Notes: generated by a model from the sequence alone, not told the origin. Numbered from the stretch's first letter, positions 24,707-34,792 are shown. The stretch is DNA of 64,000 bases from Metabacillus flavus (GCF_018283675.1 NZ_JAGVRK010000001.1:1426001-1490000), one strand, 5' to 3'. Translations and numbers: made by a program.

Positions 24707-25822
24707 GTGGCAATTATTATATTCGCTCTATTAATCGGCATCTTTTTATTTTGGAGCATCCCGACCTTAGAATCGATTCCTGCAGAGAAGAGCAGGGTAT
24801 ACGTTCGCGAGAAGCTTTCAATTATTATTCCGGCAAGAAATGAGGAAAAGAATCTCCAAGTGCTATTTGCTTCCTTAGCCTCTCAGAGTGACGCTCCATA
24901 TGAAATTATTGTGGCAAATGATCAATCTGATGACGGAACCAAAGATACGGCTGAATCGTTTGGAGCAAAAGTGATTGATGTTCCGGAACTTCCAGAAGGA
25001 TGGTCCGGGAAATCCTGGGCATGCTGGAATGGTGCTCAAGCAAGCACTGGGAAATGGCTGCTGTTCTTGGATGCTGATACTTATTTTGAAAAAAACGGCT
25101 TAACAAGGCTGGCGGATTTCTATCGCCATATTGAATCAAAAGGTGTACTGACGATCCATCCGTTCCATGAAACGAAAAGGCTTTACGAAAGCGGCTCCTC
25201 TCTTTTTCATTTGATGACGGTAGGTGCCATTGGGGCCTTTGCTCCCGGCTGGGCAAGAAAAAAAGCAACCGGAGCATTCGGGCAGGCGCTTCTATGTACA
25301 AGAGAGGATTATTTCGGCTGGGGCGGACATGAATCAATAAAAAGCGAAATCGTTGAAAATATGGCCATGGGAGAACGGATAATCGAGTCCGGCAAAACCA
25401 TCTTCTTCACAAGCGGCAAAAAAGCTGTATCAATGCGGATGTATCCGAACGGAATGAGAAGCATGACGTACGGCTGGGCAAAAAGTTTTGCATCCGGAGC
25501 AAAAACGGCAAAGCTTGTCTACTTAATCTTATCGTCTGTATGGATTGCAGGACTGATCTCTTTCTTGGTGAAAATTCCGCTTATCTTTACAGGCGTCTGG
25601 CTTCCTTTTATTCTCCTGTATGCAGCGGCAGCCATTCAGCTCGGAAGCGTGCTGTCAAAATTCGGCCGTTTCTCCAAGTGGAGTGTTCTGCTATTTCCGC
25701 TTCTCCTATTGTACTTTTTAGCTGTTTTTGGATTTTCGATCTATCAGACTTTCATCCGCAAAAATGCCAGCTGGAAGGGCAGAAGTATTGTAAAAAGCGC
25801 AGAGGGGGCCCATCGGAAATGA
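24707..25822 (+). CDS. crtQ: Family 2 glycosyltransferase (CrtQ-like), second copy
   Basis: This 371-aa protein has an N-terminal helix, then the GT2 core: LSIIIPARNEEKNLQVL, VANDQSDDGTKD, GWSGKSWACWNG and WLLFLDADTYF (DxD). GWGGHESIKSEIVEN and C-terminal helices follow. Strong similarity of these motifs to CrtQ-type 4,4'-diaponeurosporenoate glycosyltransferases, and fusion of its stop with the start of a CrtO-like acyltransferase (ATGA), support the assignment. GTG 24707 is preferred over GTG 24698 because it is 8 bp from GTGAGG. Confidence 0.85.
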   Translation: MAIIIFALLIGIFLFWSIPTLESIPAEKSRVYVREKLSIIIPARNEEKNLQVLFASLASQSDAPYEIIVANDQSDDGTKDTAESFGAKVIDVPELPEGWSGKSWACWNGAQASTGKWLLFLDADTYFEKNGLTRLADFYRHIESKGVLTIHPFHETKRLYESGSSLFHLMTVGAIGAFAPGWARKKATGAFGQALLCTREDYFGWGGHESIKSEIVENMAMGERIIESGKTIFFTSGKKAVSMRMYPNGMRSMTYGWAKSFASGAKTAKLVYLILSSVWIAGLISFLVKIPLIFTGVWLPFILLYAAAAIQLGSVLSKFGRFSKWSVLLFPLLLLYFLAVFGFSIYQTFIRKNASWKGRSIVKSAEGAHRK

Positions 25823-26304
25823 GTCCCTTTTTGCTCATCGCCGTTAATGCAATCCTTTTGCTGTTCATACAATTCGGGACAGCCTGGATTTTGTCCTGCA
25901 TTTCTTCAAAAAACTTTCGCCGGTCTTCTTTTCTTTACAAAAAAAGAAAATGGGAGCGTGATGGAAGGTTTTATGAACGTTTAGCCATCAAATGGTGGAA
26001 AGACCGGCTGCCTGAAGCCGGAGGATGGTTTAAAAAAGGCTATTCGAAGAAATCATTGCGAAGCGGAAATGAAGAAAATTTAGACCTGTTTATCCTTGAG
26101 ACAAGACGGGGTGAGCTTGCGCACTGGCTTCAGATTCTCCCATCCTTTCTCTTTTTTCTATGGAACAGCCCGTATGGCGGCTGGATCATCGTCATCTACT
26201 CATTCGCTTTTAATCTTCCTTTCATTGCGATCCAAAGGTATAACCGAATTAGGTTAATCAGAGCTTCAGAAACAAAGAAAAGAATACATAGAAAATTTTC
26301 ATGA
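25819..26304 (+). CDS. crtO: Glycosyl-4,4'-diaponeurosporenoate acyltransferase (CrtO-like)
   Basis: The 161-aa membrane protein has an N-terminal helix (about 3-23), then WERDGRFYERLAIKWWKDRLPEAGGWFKKGYSKKSL. ETRRGELAHWLQI, a helix pair, and NLPFIAIQRYNRIRL follow. These blocks are typical of the CrtO acyltransferase that esterifies the sugar of glycosyl-diaponeurosporenoate in staphyloxanthin-type pigments. It overlaps the preceding glycosyltransferase gene by 4 bp. Confidence 0.87.
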   Translation: MSPFLLIAVNAILLLFIQFGTAWILSCISSKNFRRSSFLYKKRKWERDGRFYERLAIKWWKDRLPEAGGWFKKGYSKKSLRSGNEENLDLFILETRRGELAHWLQILPSFLFFLWNSPYGGWIIVIYSFAFNLPFIAIQRYNRIRLIRASETKKRIHRKFS

Positions 26305-26392
26305 AAAGGGCAGAATTGGTTTACATAAAATTTGCCGTTCTGATAAGATAGCATCGGACCCATACATATATACGCGGAAAGGCGTGGCTTGA

Positions 26393-27493
26393 ATGAATAG
26401 CAGAATAGAGCAATTACAGGAATGGATGAGGGAAGAAGCTGTGGATGCGGCATTTATCCACTCACCGGAAAATGTCTATTATTTAACTAATTTTCTCACC
26501 GACCCGCATGAGAGGGTAATGGGACTTTTTATTTTCCAGGAAAAGGAACCGTTTTTTATTTGCCCTGGGATGGAAACAGGACAGGCGAAAGAAGCAGGAT
26601 TTCATAACGAAATTATTGGATATGGAGATCATGAACAGCCGTTTGAGAAGATTCGTGAAGCATTTGCTTCCAGAGGCATGCAAAAGATCAGCAAAGCAGC
26701 AATCGAAAGCGAACTCCTTTCCTATTCAAGAGTACAGGAATTTCTGAGCATAACGGGCTCATCGCAGCTTGTTTCAGCTGAGGATAAACTGAATGAGCTT
26801 CGTGTAATCAAGGATGCTGAAGAAATTGCTATAATGGAAAGAGCTGCAGCCTTAGCCGATTATGGTGTAGAAGCGGGAACAGCGGCGCTTAAAGAGGGCG
26901 TTACTGAAATGGACGTTCTCGCAAAGATTGAATATGAATTAAAGAAAAAAGGCGCTCAGGCTATGTCCTTCTCAACGATGGTGCTTTTCGGGAAGAAGTC
27001 AGGACAGCCTCATGGCAATCCAGGTACAGCTGTACTGAAAAAAGGAGATTTCGTTCTTTTTGATTTAGGAGTCGTTGTGGACGGGTATTGCTCGGATATT
27101 ACAAGAACTGTTATGTTCGGCCAGCCGGATGAAAAGCAGCAGCACATCTACCAAACAGTATTGAAGGCCGAGCTCGCTGCACTTGAAGCGGCGAAGCCAG
27201 GTACCAGAATTGGAGATTTAGATAAAATAGCGCGCAGTATTATTGAAGAAGCAGGATATGGCGAGTTTTTTCCTCACCGTTTGGGTCACGGCCTCGGAAT
27301 CAACGTACACGAATTCCCGTCAGTGGCCTTTACAAATGACGGCTTGCTGAAGGCAGGCATGACGTTCACGATCGAACCTGGTATTTACGTTCCAGAAGTG
27401 GGCGGGGTCAGGATTGAAGATGATGTTCTAATTACCGCAGACGGGGCACGTGCTCTGACAGCCTATCCAAAGGAACTTCAAATTATTGAATAA
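26393..27493 (+). CDS. ykvY: Xaa-Pro dipeptidase/aminopeptidase, M24B family (YkvY-like)
   Basis: The 366-aa cytosolic metallopeptidase removes an N-terminal residue before proline. It has a creatinase-like N-domain (about 1-130) and a pita-bread catalytic domain. All five metal ligands are visible: FDLGVVVDGYCSDITRT (two Asp), GHGLGINVHE (His), TIEPGIY (Glu) and GGVRIEDDV (Glu). The position after zosA matches B. subtilis ykvY. It is monocistronic with its own terminator. Confidence 0.92.
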   Translation: MNSRIEQLQEWMREEAVDAAFIHSPENVYYLTNFLTDPHERVMGLFIFQEKEPFFICPGMETGQAKEAGFHNEIIGYGDHEQPFEKIREAFASRGMQKISKAAIESELLSYSRVQEFLSITGSSQLVSAEDKLNELRVIKDAEEIAIMERAAALADYGVEAGTAALKEGVTEMDVLAKIEYELKKKGAQAMSFSTMVLFGKKSGQPHGNPGTAVLKKGDFVLFDLGVVVDGYCSDITRTVMFGQPDEKQQHIYQTVLKAELAALEAAKPGTRIGDLDKIARSIIEEAGYGEFFPHRLGHGLGINVHEFPSVAFTNDGLLKAGMTFTIEPGIYVPEVGGVRIEDDVLITADGARALTAYPKELQIIE

Positions 27494-27497
27494 AGCA

Positions 27498-27533
27498 AAC
27501 CACGCATGCCCTGGAGGACATGCGTGGTTTTTT
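27498..27533 (+). terminator. Intrinsic terminator
   Basis: AACCACGCATG pairs with CATGCGTGGTT, followed by T6. Confidence 0.9.
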
Positions 27534-27577
27534 AGGCTTCCTTCAGCTTAAAGAAAATTAAATGGCCGTCAGTTCAT

Positions 27578-28600
27578 TTACTGAACCACACCAGCAAACA
27601 ATTTTTCCTGTGCTGCAGGGGTTTCTTCAGGTTTTCCGATTAAATATCCCTGACCGAGGGGAATTCCGATTGATTGCAAAAAGGTGTATTCATCTTCCGT
27701 CTCGATCCCCTCTGCAAGAACGGTGATGGATAAATCGTTAGCAAGTGCCTGTACATTTTTAAGGAATGTTTGTTTTCCATAATTTTTATGGCAATCTGTA
27801 ATATATTCACGGTCGATTTTCACGAAGTCAGGTTTCAGGTTCTCAAGGACCTCATAGGTAGAATAACCGCTGCCCATATCATCAAGCGCTACCTTCATGC
27901 CATTAGCCCGATACGTTTCCAGAATGCTTTTCAAGTGTTCCATATCACTGATTTTTTCGGTTTCTACTACTTCAAATATTAAGTCATCCGGACTGACTCC
28001 GTACTGCTTCACCATTTTAAATGTGTGCTGCAGGCAATGCTCAGGGTTGTAAATGGAGGACGGGATGAAGTTAATGAACGACTTGACACCGCGCTGAATT
28101 TTATTAGACCGTGCGATAATGGCAAGTTCCCTTGCCCTGCGGTCGAGAATCGATTGCATCCCTGTTTTAATCGCAGTATCAAAAAGCTTAAAAGGCGACA
28201 CCGGAGGGTCAAAACTTCTAAGCAGCGATTCGTAGCCGAAAATCTTCCCGCTTTCCAGATTCACAATTGGCTGAAAGAAACTTAGAAAGTCCCCTTTGTT
28301 AATAATACTGACAAGGTCTTTATATATCACGCGTTCATAAATATAGCTAAAGGGGGAATAGGCAAGCGGCTGTTCAGGATCTTTTGAAAGAGCCCCTTTT
28401 AAAAGACTGGTATTTGTCTGTTCATGAAGGTCCTGCAGGAGGCTTGCGAGTTCTTTCACATTTGAATAGGGGATTGATAGGCTTCCATCAGCATACTCCG
28501 TAAATTTGCTGGGTTTAAAATTCCGCTCTAAGTTATGCAGAAGCAAAAATCCTTTATCTGGAAATGGAGGCGCGGGTGTACAGGAAGTGCAGAAGTTCAT
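27578..28600 (-). CDS. EAL-domain c-di-GMP phosphodiesterase
   Basis: The protein (340 aa) has a ~90-residue N-terminal region starting MNFCTSCTPAPP. An EAL domain follows (about 95-335). Catalytic and metal-binding residues are present: GYESLLR (the EAL Glu, here ESL), NFIPSSIY, FEVVETEK, LDDMGSGYST (DDFGxG), VKIDR, AEGIET and LGQGYLIGKP. It is therefore probably an active phosphodiesterase hydrolysing c-di-GMP. The N-terminal CxxC could bind metal or sense redox, which is inference. No GGDEF domain is fused. Confidence 0.88.
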   Translation of the reverse strand: MNFCTSCTPAPPFPDKGFLLLHNLERNFKPSKFTEYADGSLSIPYSNVKELASLLQDLHEQTNTSLLKGALSKDPEQPLAYSPFSYIYERVIYKDLVSIINKGDFLSFFQPIVNLESGKIFGYESLLRSFDPPVSPFKLFDTAIKTGMQSILDRRARELAIIARSNKIQRGVKSFINFIPSSIYNPEHCLQHTFKMVKQYGVSPDDLIFEVVETEKISDMEHLKSILETYRANGMKVALDDMGSGYSTYEVLENLKPDFVKIDREYITDCHKNYGKQTFLKNVQALANDLSITVLAEGIETEDEYTFLQSIGIPLGQGYLIGKPEETPAAQEKLFAGVVQ

Positions 28601-28721
28601 TGTCTCGCTCCTTTTTTGGTTTTTTAGACCAAATGTAATGAGTCTATTGTATCAAAAATAGAGGAAATTTTACAGAGATAAACAAGGATGAAATAATATC
28701 CTGTGACTGAAGGTTTTTGTT

Positions 28722-28750
28722 TTGAGAAATTGCCTGATGGGGATTATAGT
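28722..28750 (+). promoter_or_regulatory. SigA-type promoter of pfkA
   Basis: TTGAGA (28722-28727), a 17-bp spacer and TATAGT (28745-28750) lie 44 bp upstream of the pfkA start. Confidence 0.65.
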
Positions 28751-28787
28751 AGAAGAGGACATAGTAAGCACGATACATATGAGGTGA

Positions 28788-29753
<966 letters not shown>

Positions 29754-29760
29754 AAGCCAC

Positions 29761-29790
29761 AAAAGCCCGCTGCTGCCAGCGGGCTTTTCC
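29761..29790. terminator. Bidirectional terminator
   Basis: AAAAGCCCGCTG pairs with CAGCGGGCTTTT. It serves pfkA and the converging gene at 29790. Confidence 0.8.
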
Positions 29791-30254
29791 TATTCTTTTT
29801 TAAACTTGAGAAGCAGGGATCTAAGGACAAAGCCGGCTGCGAGTCCGGGGATAAGGGAGAGCATAGGAAGCCAGACAGGTCCGGGCATTACTCCTATAAA
29901 AGAAACGCGGTCAGAAAACATGATTCCCACTGTAACAAAATAAGCAGAAAAGGCAAAAGGAAGGAAGGATAGACGGGGAGATGGCCCATCTGCAAATTTG
30001 TAGGCATCATACATCGCAAACATATATACACAGGGGTAAAACATAAGCCATTGGATATCTGCGGTATTAAACGCTTCAGTGATGTCCCCGTTGAAGCTGT
30101 ATTTGATTGCAAGATTGAAGACTGCGTTCATATTAATCAAAAATTCCAGAGCAATGAAGACGATGCCTTTTCCGAAATGTCCGTTAAGAAACTGCCCGAA
30201 CCCAGGCAGGGCGATGCTCCATAAAATGGCTTCCAGTTTGCCTGTTTTTTTCAT
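29790..30254 (-). CDS. Multi-pass membrane protein of unknown function (154 aa)
   Basis: The protein has about four hydrophobic segments. It starts MKKTGKLEAILWSIALPGFGQFLNGHFGKGIVF. The PGFGQFLNGHFGKG block resembles the glycine-rich turn of TM2-like domains. The start is preceded by GGAGC. Nothing in the neighbourhood (pfkA converging, PilZ gene divergent) points to a role. Confidence 0.65.
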   Translation of the reverse strand: MKKTGKLEAILWSIALPGFGQFLNGHFGKGIVFIALEFLINMNAVFNLAIKYSFNGDITEAFNTADIQWLMFYPCVYMFAMYDAYKFADGPSPRLSFLPFAFSAYFVTVGIMFSDRVSFIGVMPGPVWLPMLSLIPGLAAGFVLRSLLLKFKKE

Positions 30255-30411
30255 TTAAAAAGCTCCGTTCACTCGTTTTTAATAGGTTTCCCGCATCTTG
30301 TCGGAACATACATGCCGGCTGGTCTTTGAGGAATGCAAAAAAACGATTGAAATATTTTCCTTTATCAGCTACCTTTACATTAGATGAATTGCTAGAAAGG
30401 GGACTTTTCTC

Positions 30412-30777
30412 ATGCGCTACAATCGTTCTGAATCATTCCGATTTGTATTCTCAGATCCTATTCAAGCCACATTTTCCATTGTGGAAAAAGCGGGTGAGGA
30501 AATCAATACAAAGCCAGGTGATGCTGTCATAATGGATATAAGCCCTTCGGGACTGAAGCTTATTTCACATCTGGAGCTGCCGATGGAGGAGCCGATTATT
30601 TTAAATATCGCCTTTAGGATTAGAGATGAAGAGCTTGAACTTAAGGGTGAGCCGATGTGGAAGAAACCAACCGGTTCAGGATATCAGTATGGAATCAGAA
30701 GTTTAAATGACCAGATATTAAAAAATAGGATTGTAAAAGAGTTAAAGGAATACGCACAAAGCAAACCTAAAAATTAA
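30412..30777 (+). CDS. PilZ-domain protein
   Basis: This 121-aa protein starts RYNRSESFRFVFSD and has DISPSGLKL, matching the two PilZ elements (an N-terminal arginine motif and D/NxSxxG). A central beta-rich segment and YQYGIRSLN follow. A stand-alone PilZ domain would bind c-di-GMP and act through an unknown partner. The arginine motif is RxxxxR rather than the usual RxxxR, so binding is likely but not certain. The EAL gene 2 kb upstream and the GGDEF gene at 59459 could supply or remove the ligand. Confidence 0.75.
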   Translation: MRYNRSESFRFVFSDPIQATFSIVEKAGEEINTKPGDAVIMDISPSGLKLISHLELPMEEPIILNIAFRIRDEELELKGEPMWKKPTGSGYQYGIRSLNDQILKNRIVKELKEYAQSKPKN

Positions 30778-30867
30778 CAAAGAAACAGGCTTTTTTAAAA
30801 GCTTGTTTTTTTTTCGCTACTTTTTCATTCCTGCCGTGTATTGCTATAGCGAAAGGGGGTGAGAAAT

Positions 30868-31086
30868 ATGGCACAAGCAGTACTTACTGACAGACAGCTT
30901 CGCCTTGTATATGACCTTGGTCTTAATATGGAAGGAAAGCAGGTATTTAAGGCAAAAACTTACAGCAATGTAAAGCCGGCCGCTGACCCAGATCAGCTAA
31001 TGGCAACAGCAGTCATTCTTTCCGGCCTGCAGAAATACCCGCTGTTCGCAGCGGAGCGTCTGGATACCAACGAAATTCAAAACTAA
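30868..31086 (+). CDS. DUF1659-family small protein
   Basis: The 72-aa protein starts MAQAVLTDRQLRLVYDLG and contains KTYSNVKPAADPDQLMATAVILSGLQKYPL, typical of DUF1659. The ATG at 30868 follows AAAGGGGGTGAG. Function is unknown. It is first of a trio with DUF2922 and YvrJ genes that recurs in Bacillaceae. Confidence 0.8.
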   Translation: MAQAVLTDRQLRLVYDLGLNMEGKQVFKAKTYSNVKPAADPDQLMATAVILSGLQKYPLFAAERLDTNEIQN

Positions 31087-31103
31087 GAATCGGAGTGAAG
31101 TAA

Positions 31104-31322
31104 ATGGCAAAGACACTTGAAATGCAATTTGTGAACGAACAGGGCAAAACCGTGACCATCACTGTGGATGCACCGAAAGATTCTTTAACAAAGGATGAAA
31201 TTGCTGCAGCGATGGACGGTTTGATGACTGCAAATGTTTTCATCTCCGGAGGCGGAAATCTTACATCAAAAAAAGGTGCAAGAACGGTTGATCGTACAGT
31301 AACCGAAATGGACATAAAATAA
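31104..31322 (+). CDS. DUF2922-family small protein
   Basis: The 72-aa protein contains LEMQFVNEQGKTVTITVDAPKDSLT, EIAAAMDGLMTANVF and a DRTVTEMDI ending, the conserved pattern of DUF2922. It follows the DUF1659 gene by 17 bp. No enzymatic motif is seen. A hairpin terminator follows, between it and the YvrJ gene. Confidence 0.8.
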   Translation: MAKTLEMQFVNEQGKTVTITVDAPKDSLTKDEIAAAMDGLMTANVFISGGGNLTSKKGARTVDRTVTEMDIK

Positions 31323-31328
31323 CAGGAG

Positions 31329-31359
31329 CAGGGGTCTGACATCGTCAGCCCCCTGTTTT
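31329..31359 (+). terminator. Intrinsic terminator or attenuator
   Basis: CAGGGGtCTGAC pairs with GTCAGcCCCCTG, followed by TTTT, inside the trio. Confidence 0.65.
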
Positions 31360-31375
31360 GAAAGGAGGAAGCTGA

Positions 31376-31570
31376 ATGGAACAATGGCTTCAGCTAATAG
31401 GGGATACGGGATTTCCCATTGTCGTTACCATGTATTTGATGCATCGGATTGAAGGGAAGCTGGATGTGTTAATTCAAACCATTCAAATGCTCCCGGTGCG
31501 AATGCAGGAGGAGAATAGGGAGTCAGGCGACCGGCTCAGCAGAATCCATTTAAGTGAAAAGGTGCAATGA
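31376..31570 (+). CDS. yvrJ: YvrJ-family small membrane protein
   Basis: The 64-aa protein starts MEQWLQLIGDTGFPIVVTMYLMHRIEGKLD, with one short hydrophobic helix and an amphipathic helix, as in YvrJ. This looks like a holin-type or small anchor protein, but the role is unknown. GAAAGGAGG precedes it. It completes the DUF1659-DUF2922-YvrJ set. Confidence 0.78.
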   Translation: MEQWLQLIGDTGFPIVVTMYLMHRIEGKLDVLIQTIQMLPVRMQEENRESGDRLSRIHLSEKVQ

Positions 31571-31571
31571 A

Positions 31572-31606
31572 AAAGCCCGGTCTCTCCGAGAGACCGGGCT
31601 TTATTT
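31572..31606. terminator. Bidirectional terminator
   Basis: AAGCCCGGTCTCTC pairs with GAGAGACCGGGCTT, with T residues on both sides. It is shared by the yvrJ-like gene and the RND pump gene. Confidence 0.85.
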
Positions 31607-31612
31607 CAAGAA

Positions 31613-34600
31613 TTATGCTTCAGCAGACACGCTGTTTCTTTTACGTTCCTTTTTGGCTTGCTTGATGAAAAATAACTCATATACAACCGGTACGATAATT
31701 AACGTAAGCAAGGTTGATGAAGTTAATCCGCCAATTACTGTGATGGCTAGCCCTTTGGAAATCAGCGTTCCTGAAGAAGTGGTGAAAGCTAAAGGCAAAA
31801 GTGCCGCAATCGTTGCAAAGGCCGTCATTAATATAGGACGCAGACGGGTTTTACCAGCTTCAATAAGTGCTTCACGAATGACAAGCCCTTTTTGTTCGCG
31901 GTTTTGTCCAATCCGGTCTACCATAACAATGGCATTCGTTGTCACGATGCCGATTAGCATGAGCAGTCCAATCATAACACTTACACTAAGCGGTTCTTTC
32001 GCTAAATATAATCCTAAGAGAGAGCCGACCGGTACAAAGATCAGGGAAGAAAGAATGACAAATGGGATACGCGCCTGGCCGAAGGTAATCAGCATTGTAA
32101 TATATACAAGCCCGATTGCCACTGCCATAGCAAGCCCAAGCTGCTGGAATGTCTGTACGGTATCATCGCTTCCGCCGCCGCCTTCAAGTGATACTCCCTT
32201 AGGAAGGTCAACGTCCTTCTTTACTCCTTCAATCACAGAGGACGAAACTTCAGCGATATTATCTGATGTAATTTGCGCGCTAACCTGTGCGTAAACTTTT
32301 CCATCCAAACGCTGAATGGATGTATAAGCGTCAGTTTCTTTCACATCAGCTACATTAGAAAGCTTAATTGGCCCCTTTTGGCTGAAAATCACCGTATCTT
32401 TCAGCTTGTCAACCGAAGTGACATCTTCACCATAGCTTAACTCAACACTGCGTTCCTGTCCGTCCAATTTCAAATCCCCTACATCGACAGGTTTTGTCTG
32501 ATCAGAAACAGTGCCAAGCACTTGAAAGCCTGAAACGCCATATTCATCAGCCTTTTCAGGTTTGATTGTCACAACAGCCTGCTTTTGTTTTTCGGCAAAG
32601 TTGTTGGATACATATTTCAAATCTTTGTTTTTATTTAAGTAATCCTCTACCTTTTTCGCTGCATCGGATAAAGCATTTAAATCATTGGAATAAAGATCAA
32701 TATTTACATTGTTGTTGGAAGGCGGGCCGCCGCTGCTTTGCTCCTGAATGCCAAGCTTAGCTTCCGGTGCCTGTTCCTCAGCGACTTTTTCCATTTTTGT
32801 CTGCAAATCTTTAATGTATTCCGAAACTTCTGTTCCGTCTTTTAAGGTAATAAAGTAACTGGCTTTATTTTCCCTCTTCAGGCCGGTAGTAAAATCACGG
32901 CTTCCGACTCCTGCAGTGATTTCTTCGATGGGTTCTTCTTTATCGAACATTTTTTCAAGCTCAAGTGAAACATCATTTGTTTTATCCAGAGTAGTGGAAG
33001 ATGGAAGCTCAACACTCGCCACTAATGTTTTTTGCTCTTCGTTTGGAATGAAGGTAAAGCCAAGCCCGCTTACTAAGAATACAGATCCGAATAAAAGAAG
33101 CATAGATAGACCGATAACCGTGATTTTATGGTTAAGCGACCATTCAATCACCCCAGCATAAAACTTTTGAAGCGGTCCTTCTTTTTCTTCCTTAGGTACT
33201 TTTTTAAACGAAAACCTCGCAAGAATCGGAACGATGGTAACCGATACAAGAAGGGAAGTAATCAAAGAAAATATGATTGTTAAAGCAAATGGCAGGAAGA
33301 ATTCACCAGTAATGCCCCCGACAAAACCGAGCGGAAGGAATACAACTACTGTGGTGATGGTTGAAGATGTGATTGCCTTCAAAATTTCTTTTGTGGAATC
33401 CTCAATCAGTTCATTTGTCACACCTGAATTTGTTTTCCTTACTCGTCTGAATACGTTCTCGATCACGACGATACTATCATCAACAACCCGGCCTACTGCA
33501 ACTGCCATTCCTCCAAGCGTCATGATATTCAATGAAATATCAAGCTGATTTAAGAAAATGGATGTTACAAGCAGTGAAAGAGGGATGGATACAATCGCGA
33601 TAATCGTTGCTCGGAAATTTCGCAGGAAAACCAAAACAGCAAGCGATGCAAACAGAGCACCGAGCAGACCTTCGCGAATCAGCGTCTCTACGGATTTCTC
33701 AATTCCTTCAGCCTGATCAAATCCGATGGAATAATCAAGCTCATCATTGTATTTTTCCAGGGTTTTGATTACTTCGTCTGCAACCTCAACCGTGTTGGCA
33801 TCCTGTTTCTTTGTTATCGCCATTGATAATGAATCTTTTAAATTATATCTTGTCAGCTCCGGACGTTCTGTTATGGTTTCGATTGTTGCGATATCTTTCA
33901 ATTTAACAGGTTCCTGCTGAGCTGCTTGAGGACCTTGCTGTGCTGAACCAGCTGCAGCTCCTTGAGGAGGACCTGCTTGTGTTTGGGCGCTTTGGCCTTG
34001 CTGGCCTTCAGGAGCCTGACCTTGTGATGCTCCGCCTTGAGCAGCTGATGGGGCAGAAGCTGCTGTGGTCAGCTGCAACTCTTTTAATGTATTGACTTCA
34101 TTTAAGCCTTCCTGTACCCTGATTGGAATTTCTGTATCCTTTTCGACTACGCTGCCAGCAGGGAAGGATAAGTATTTTTCGTTGATTTTGTCTTTAATTT
34201 GCGAAAGGGATAGTCCGCTTTTTTCAGCCTTTTCTTTATCAACTGTTATTCGGACAACCTCTTCCTTTAATCCTCCGACCGATACACTATTGATTCCGGA
34301 AATTTTATTTAGCTCTGGGATCACATCGTCCTGAAGGAGTTTTTCAATATCGGCATCCTCTTTTGTGAAAAGTGAAATGTTGAAAATAGGGAAGGTTCCG
34401 AATGAAAAACGGTTTACTTTCGTCTCGGCTGTATCGGGCAGACTTGCTTCGCCGATTAAGGTGTTAATTTGATCCTCCACCTTGTCTATATCTGTGTTAA
34501 AAGGGAATTCCAGATTTATGATTCCGACACTTTCATATGAAGAACTTGTAATGCTTTTTACACCGTCAATGCCTTTGAATTCATCTTCAAGCTTTGAGGT

Positions 34601-34792
34601 TACCTGTTCACTTACATCGTCAGGAGATGCACCGGGATAAACTGCTTCAACCGACACTTGAGGAAATTCAATATTCGGCAGGAGATCTACCTTAAGCTGC
34701 GTAAAGCTGTATAGCCCTCCAAGAATCAGCAAAAAGGAAATAATAAAAACAGCTACTGCATTTTTAAGGCTAAATTTTGTTAAAAAATTCAT
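31613..34792 (-). CDS. swrC: RND-family efflux transporter, SwrC (YerP)-like
   Basis: The 1059-aa protein has the RND layout: a membrane helix at about 12-30, a large external domain, helices at about 375-540, a second external domain, and helices at about 880-1040. VGRVVDDSIVVIENVFR holds the proton-relay Asp pair in helix 4. In B. subtilis SwrC confers surfactin self-resistance and supports swarming. Extrusion of lipopeptides or other amphiphiles is inferred. A Q/G/A-rich low-complexity stretch (about residues 245-298, e.g. QGGASQGQAPEGQQGQ) sits in the first external domain. The start at 34792 has GAGG about 7 bp upstream. Confidence 0.9.
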   Translation of the reverse strand: MNFLTKFSLKNAVAVFIISFLLILGGLYSFTQLKVDLLPNIEFPQVSVEAVYPGASPDDVSEQVTSKLEDEFKGIDGVKSITSSSYESVGIINLEFPFNTDIDKVEDQINTLIGEASLPDTAETKVNRFSFGTFPIFNISLFTKEDADIEKLLQDDVIPELNKISGINSVSVGGLKEEVVRITVDKEKAEKSGLSLSQIKDKINEKYLSFPAGSVVEKDTEIPIRVQEGLNEVNTLKELQLTTAASAPSAAQGGASQGQAPEGQQGQSAQTQAGPPQGAAAGSAQQGPQAAQQEPVKLKDIATIETITERPELTRYNLKDSLSMAITKKQDANTVEVADEVIKTLEKYNDELDYSIGFDQAEGIEKSVETLIREGLLGALFASLAVLVFLRNFRATIIAIVSIPLSLLVTSIFLNQLDISLNIMTLGGMAVAVGRVVDDSIVVIENVFRRVRKTNSGVTNELIEDSTKEILKAITSSTITTVVVFLPLGFVGGITGEFFLPFALTIIFSLITSLLVSVTIVPILARFSFKKVPKEEKEGPLQKFYAGVIEWSLNHKITVIGLSMLLLFGSVFLVSGLGFTFIPNEEQKTLVASVELPSSTTLDKTNDVSLELEKMFDKEEPIEEITAGVGSRDFTTGLKRENKASYFITLKDGTEVSEYIKDLQTKMEKVAEEQAPEAKLGIQEQSSGGPPSNNNVNIDLYSNDLNALSDAAKKVEDYLNKNKDLKYVSNNFAEKQKQAVVTIKPEKADEYGVSGFQVLGTVSDQTKPVDVGDLKLDGQERSVELSYGEDVTSVDKLKDTVIFSQKGPIKLSNVADVKETDAYTSIQRLDGKVYAQVSAQITSDNIAEVSSSVIEGVKKDVDLPKGVSLEGGGGSDDTVQTFQQLGLAMAVAIGLVYITMLITFGQARIPFVILSSLIFVPVGSLLGLYLAKEPLSVSVMIGLLMLIGIVTTNAIVMVDRIGQNREQKGLVIREALIEAGKTRLRPILMTAFATIAALLPLAFTTSSGTLISKGLAITVIGGLTSSTLLTLIIVPVVYELFFIKQAKKERKRNSVSAEA

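Noticed and set aside
31554-32294. 246-aa plus-strand frame over the pump gene
   Set aside because: It is antisense to swrC within conserved membrane helices and has no independent support.
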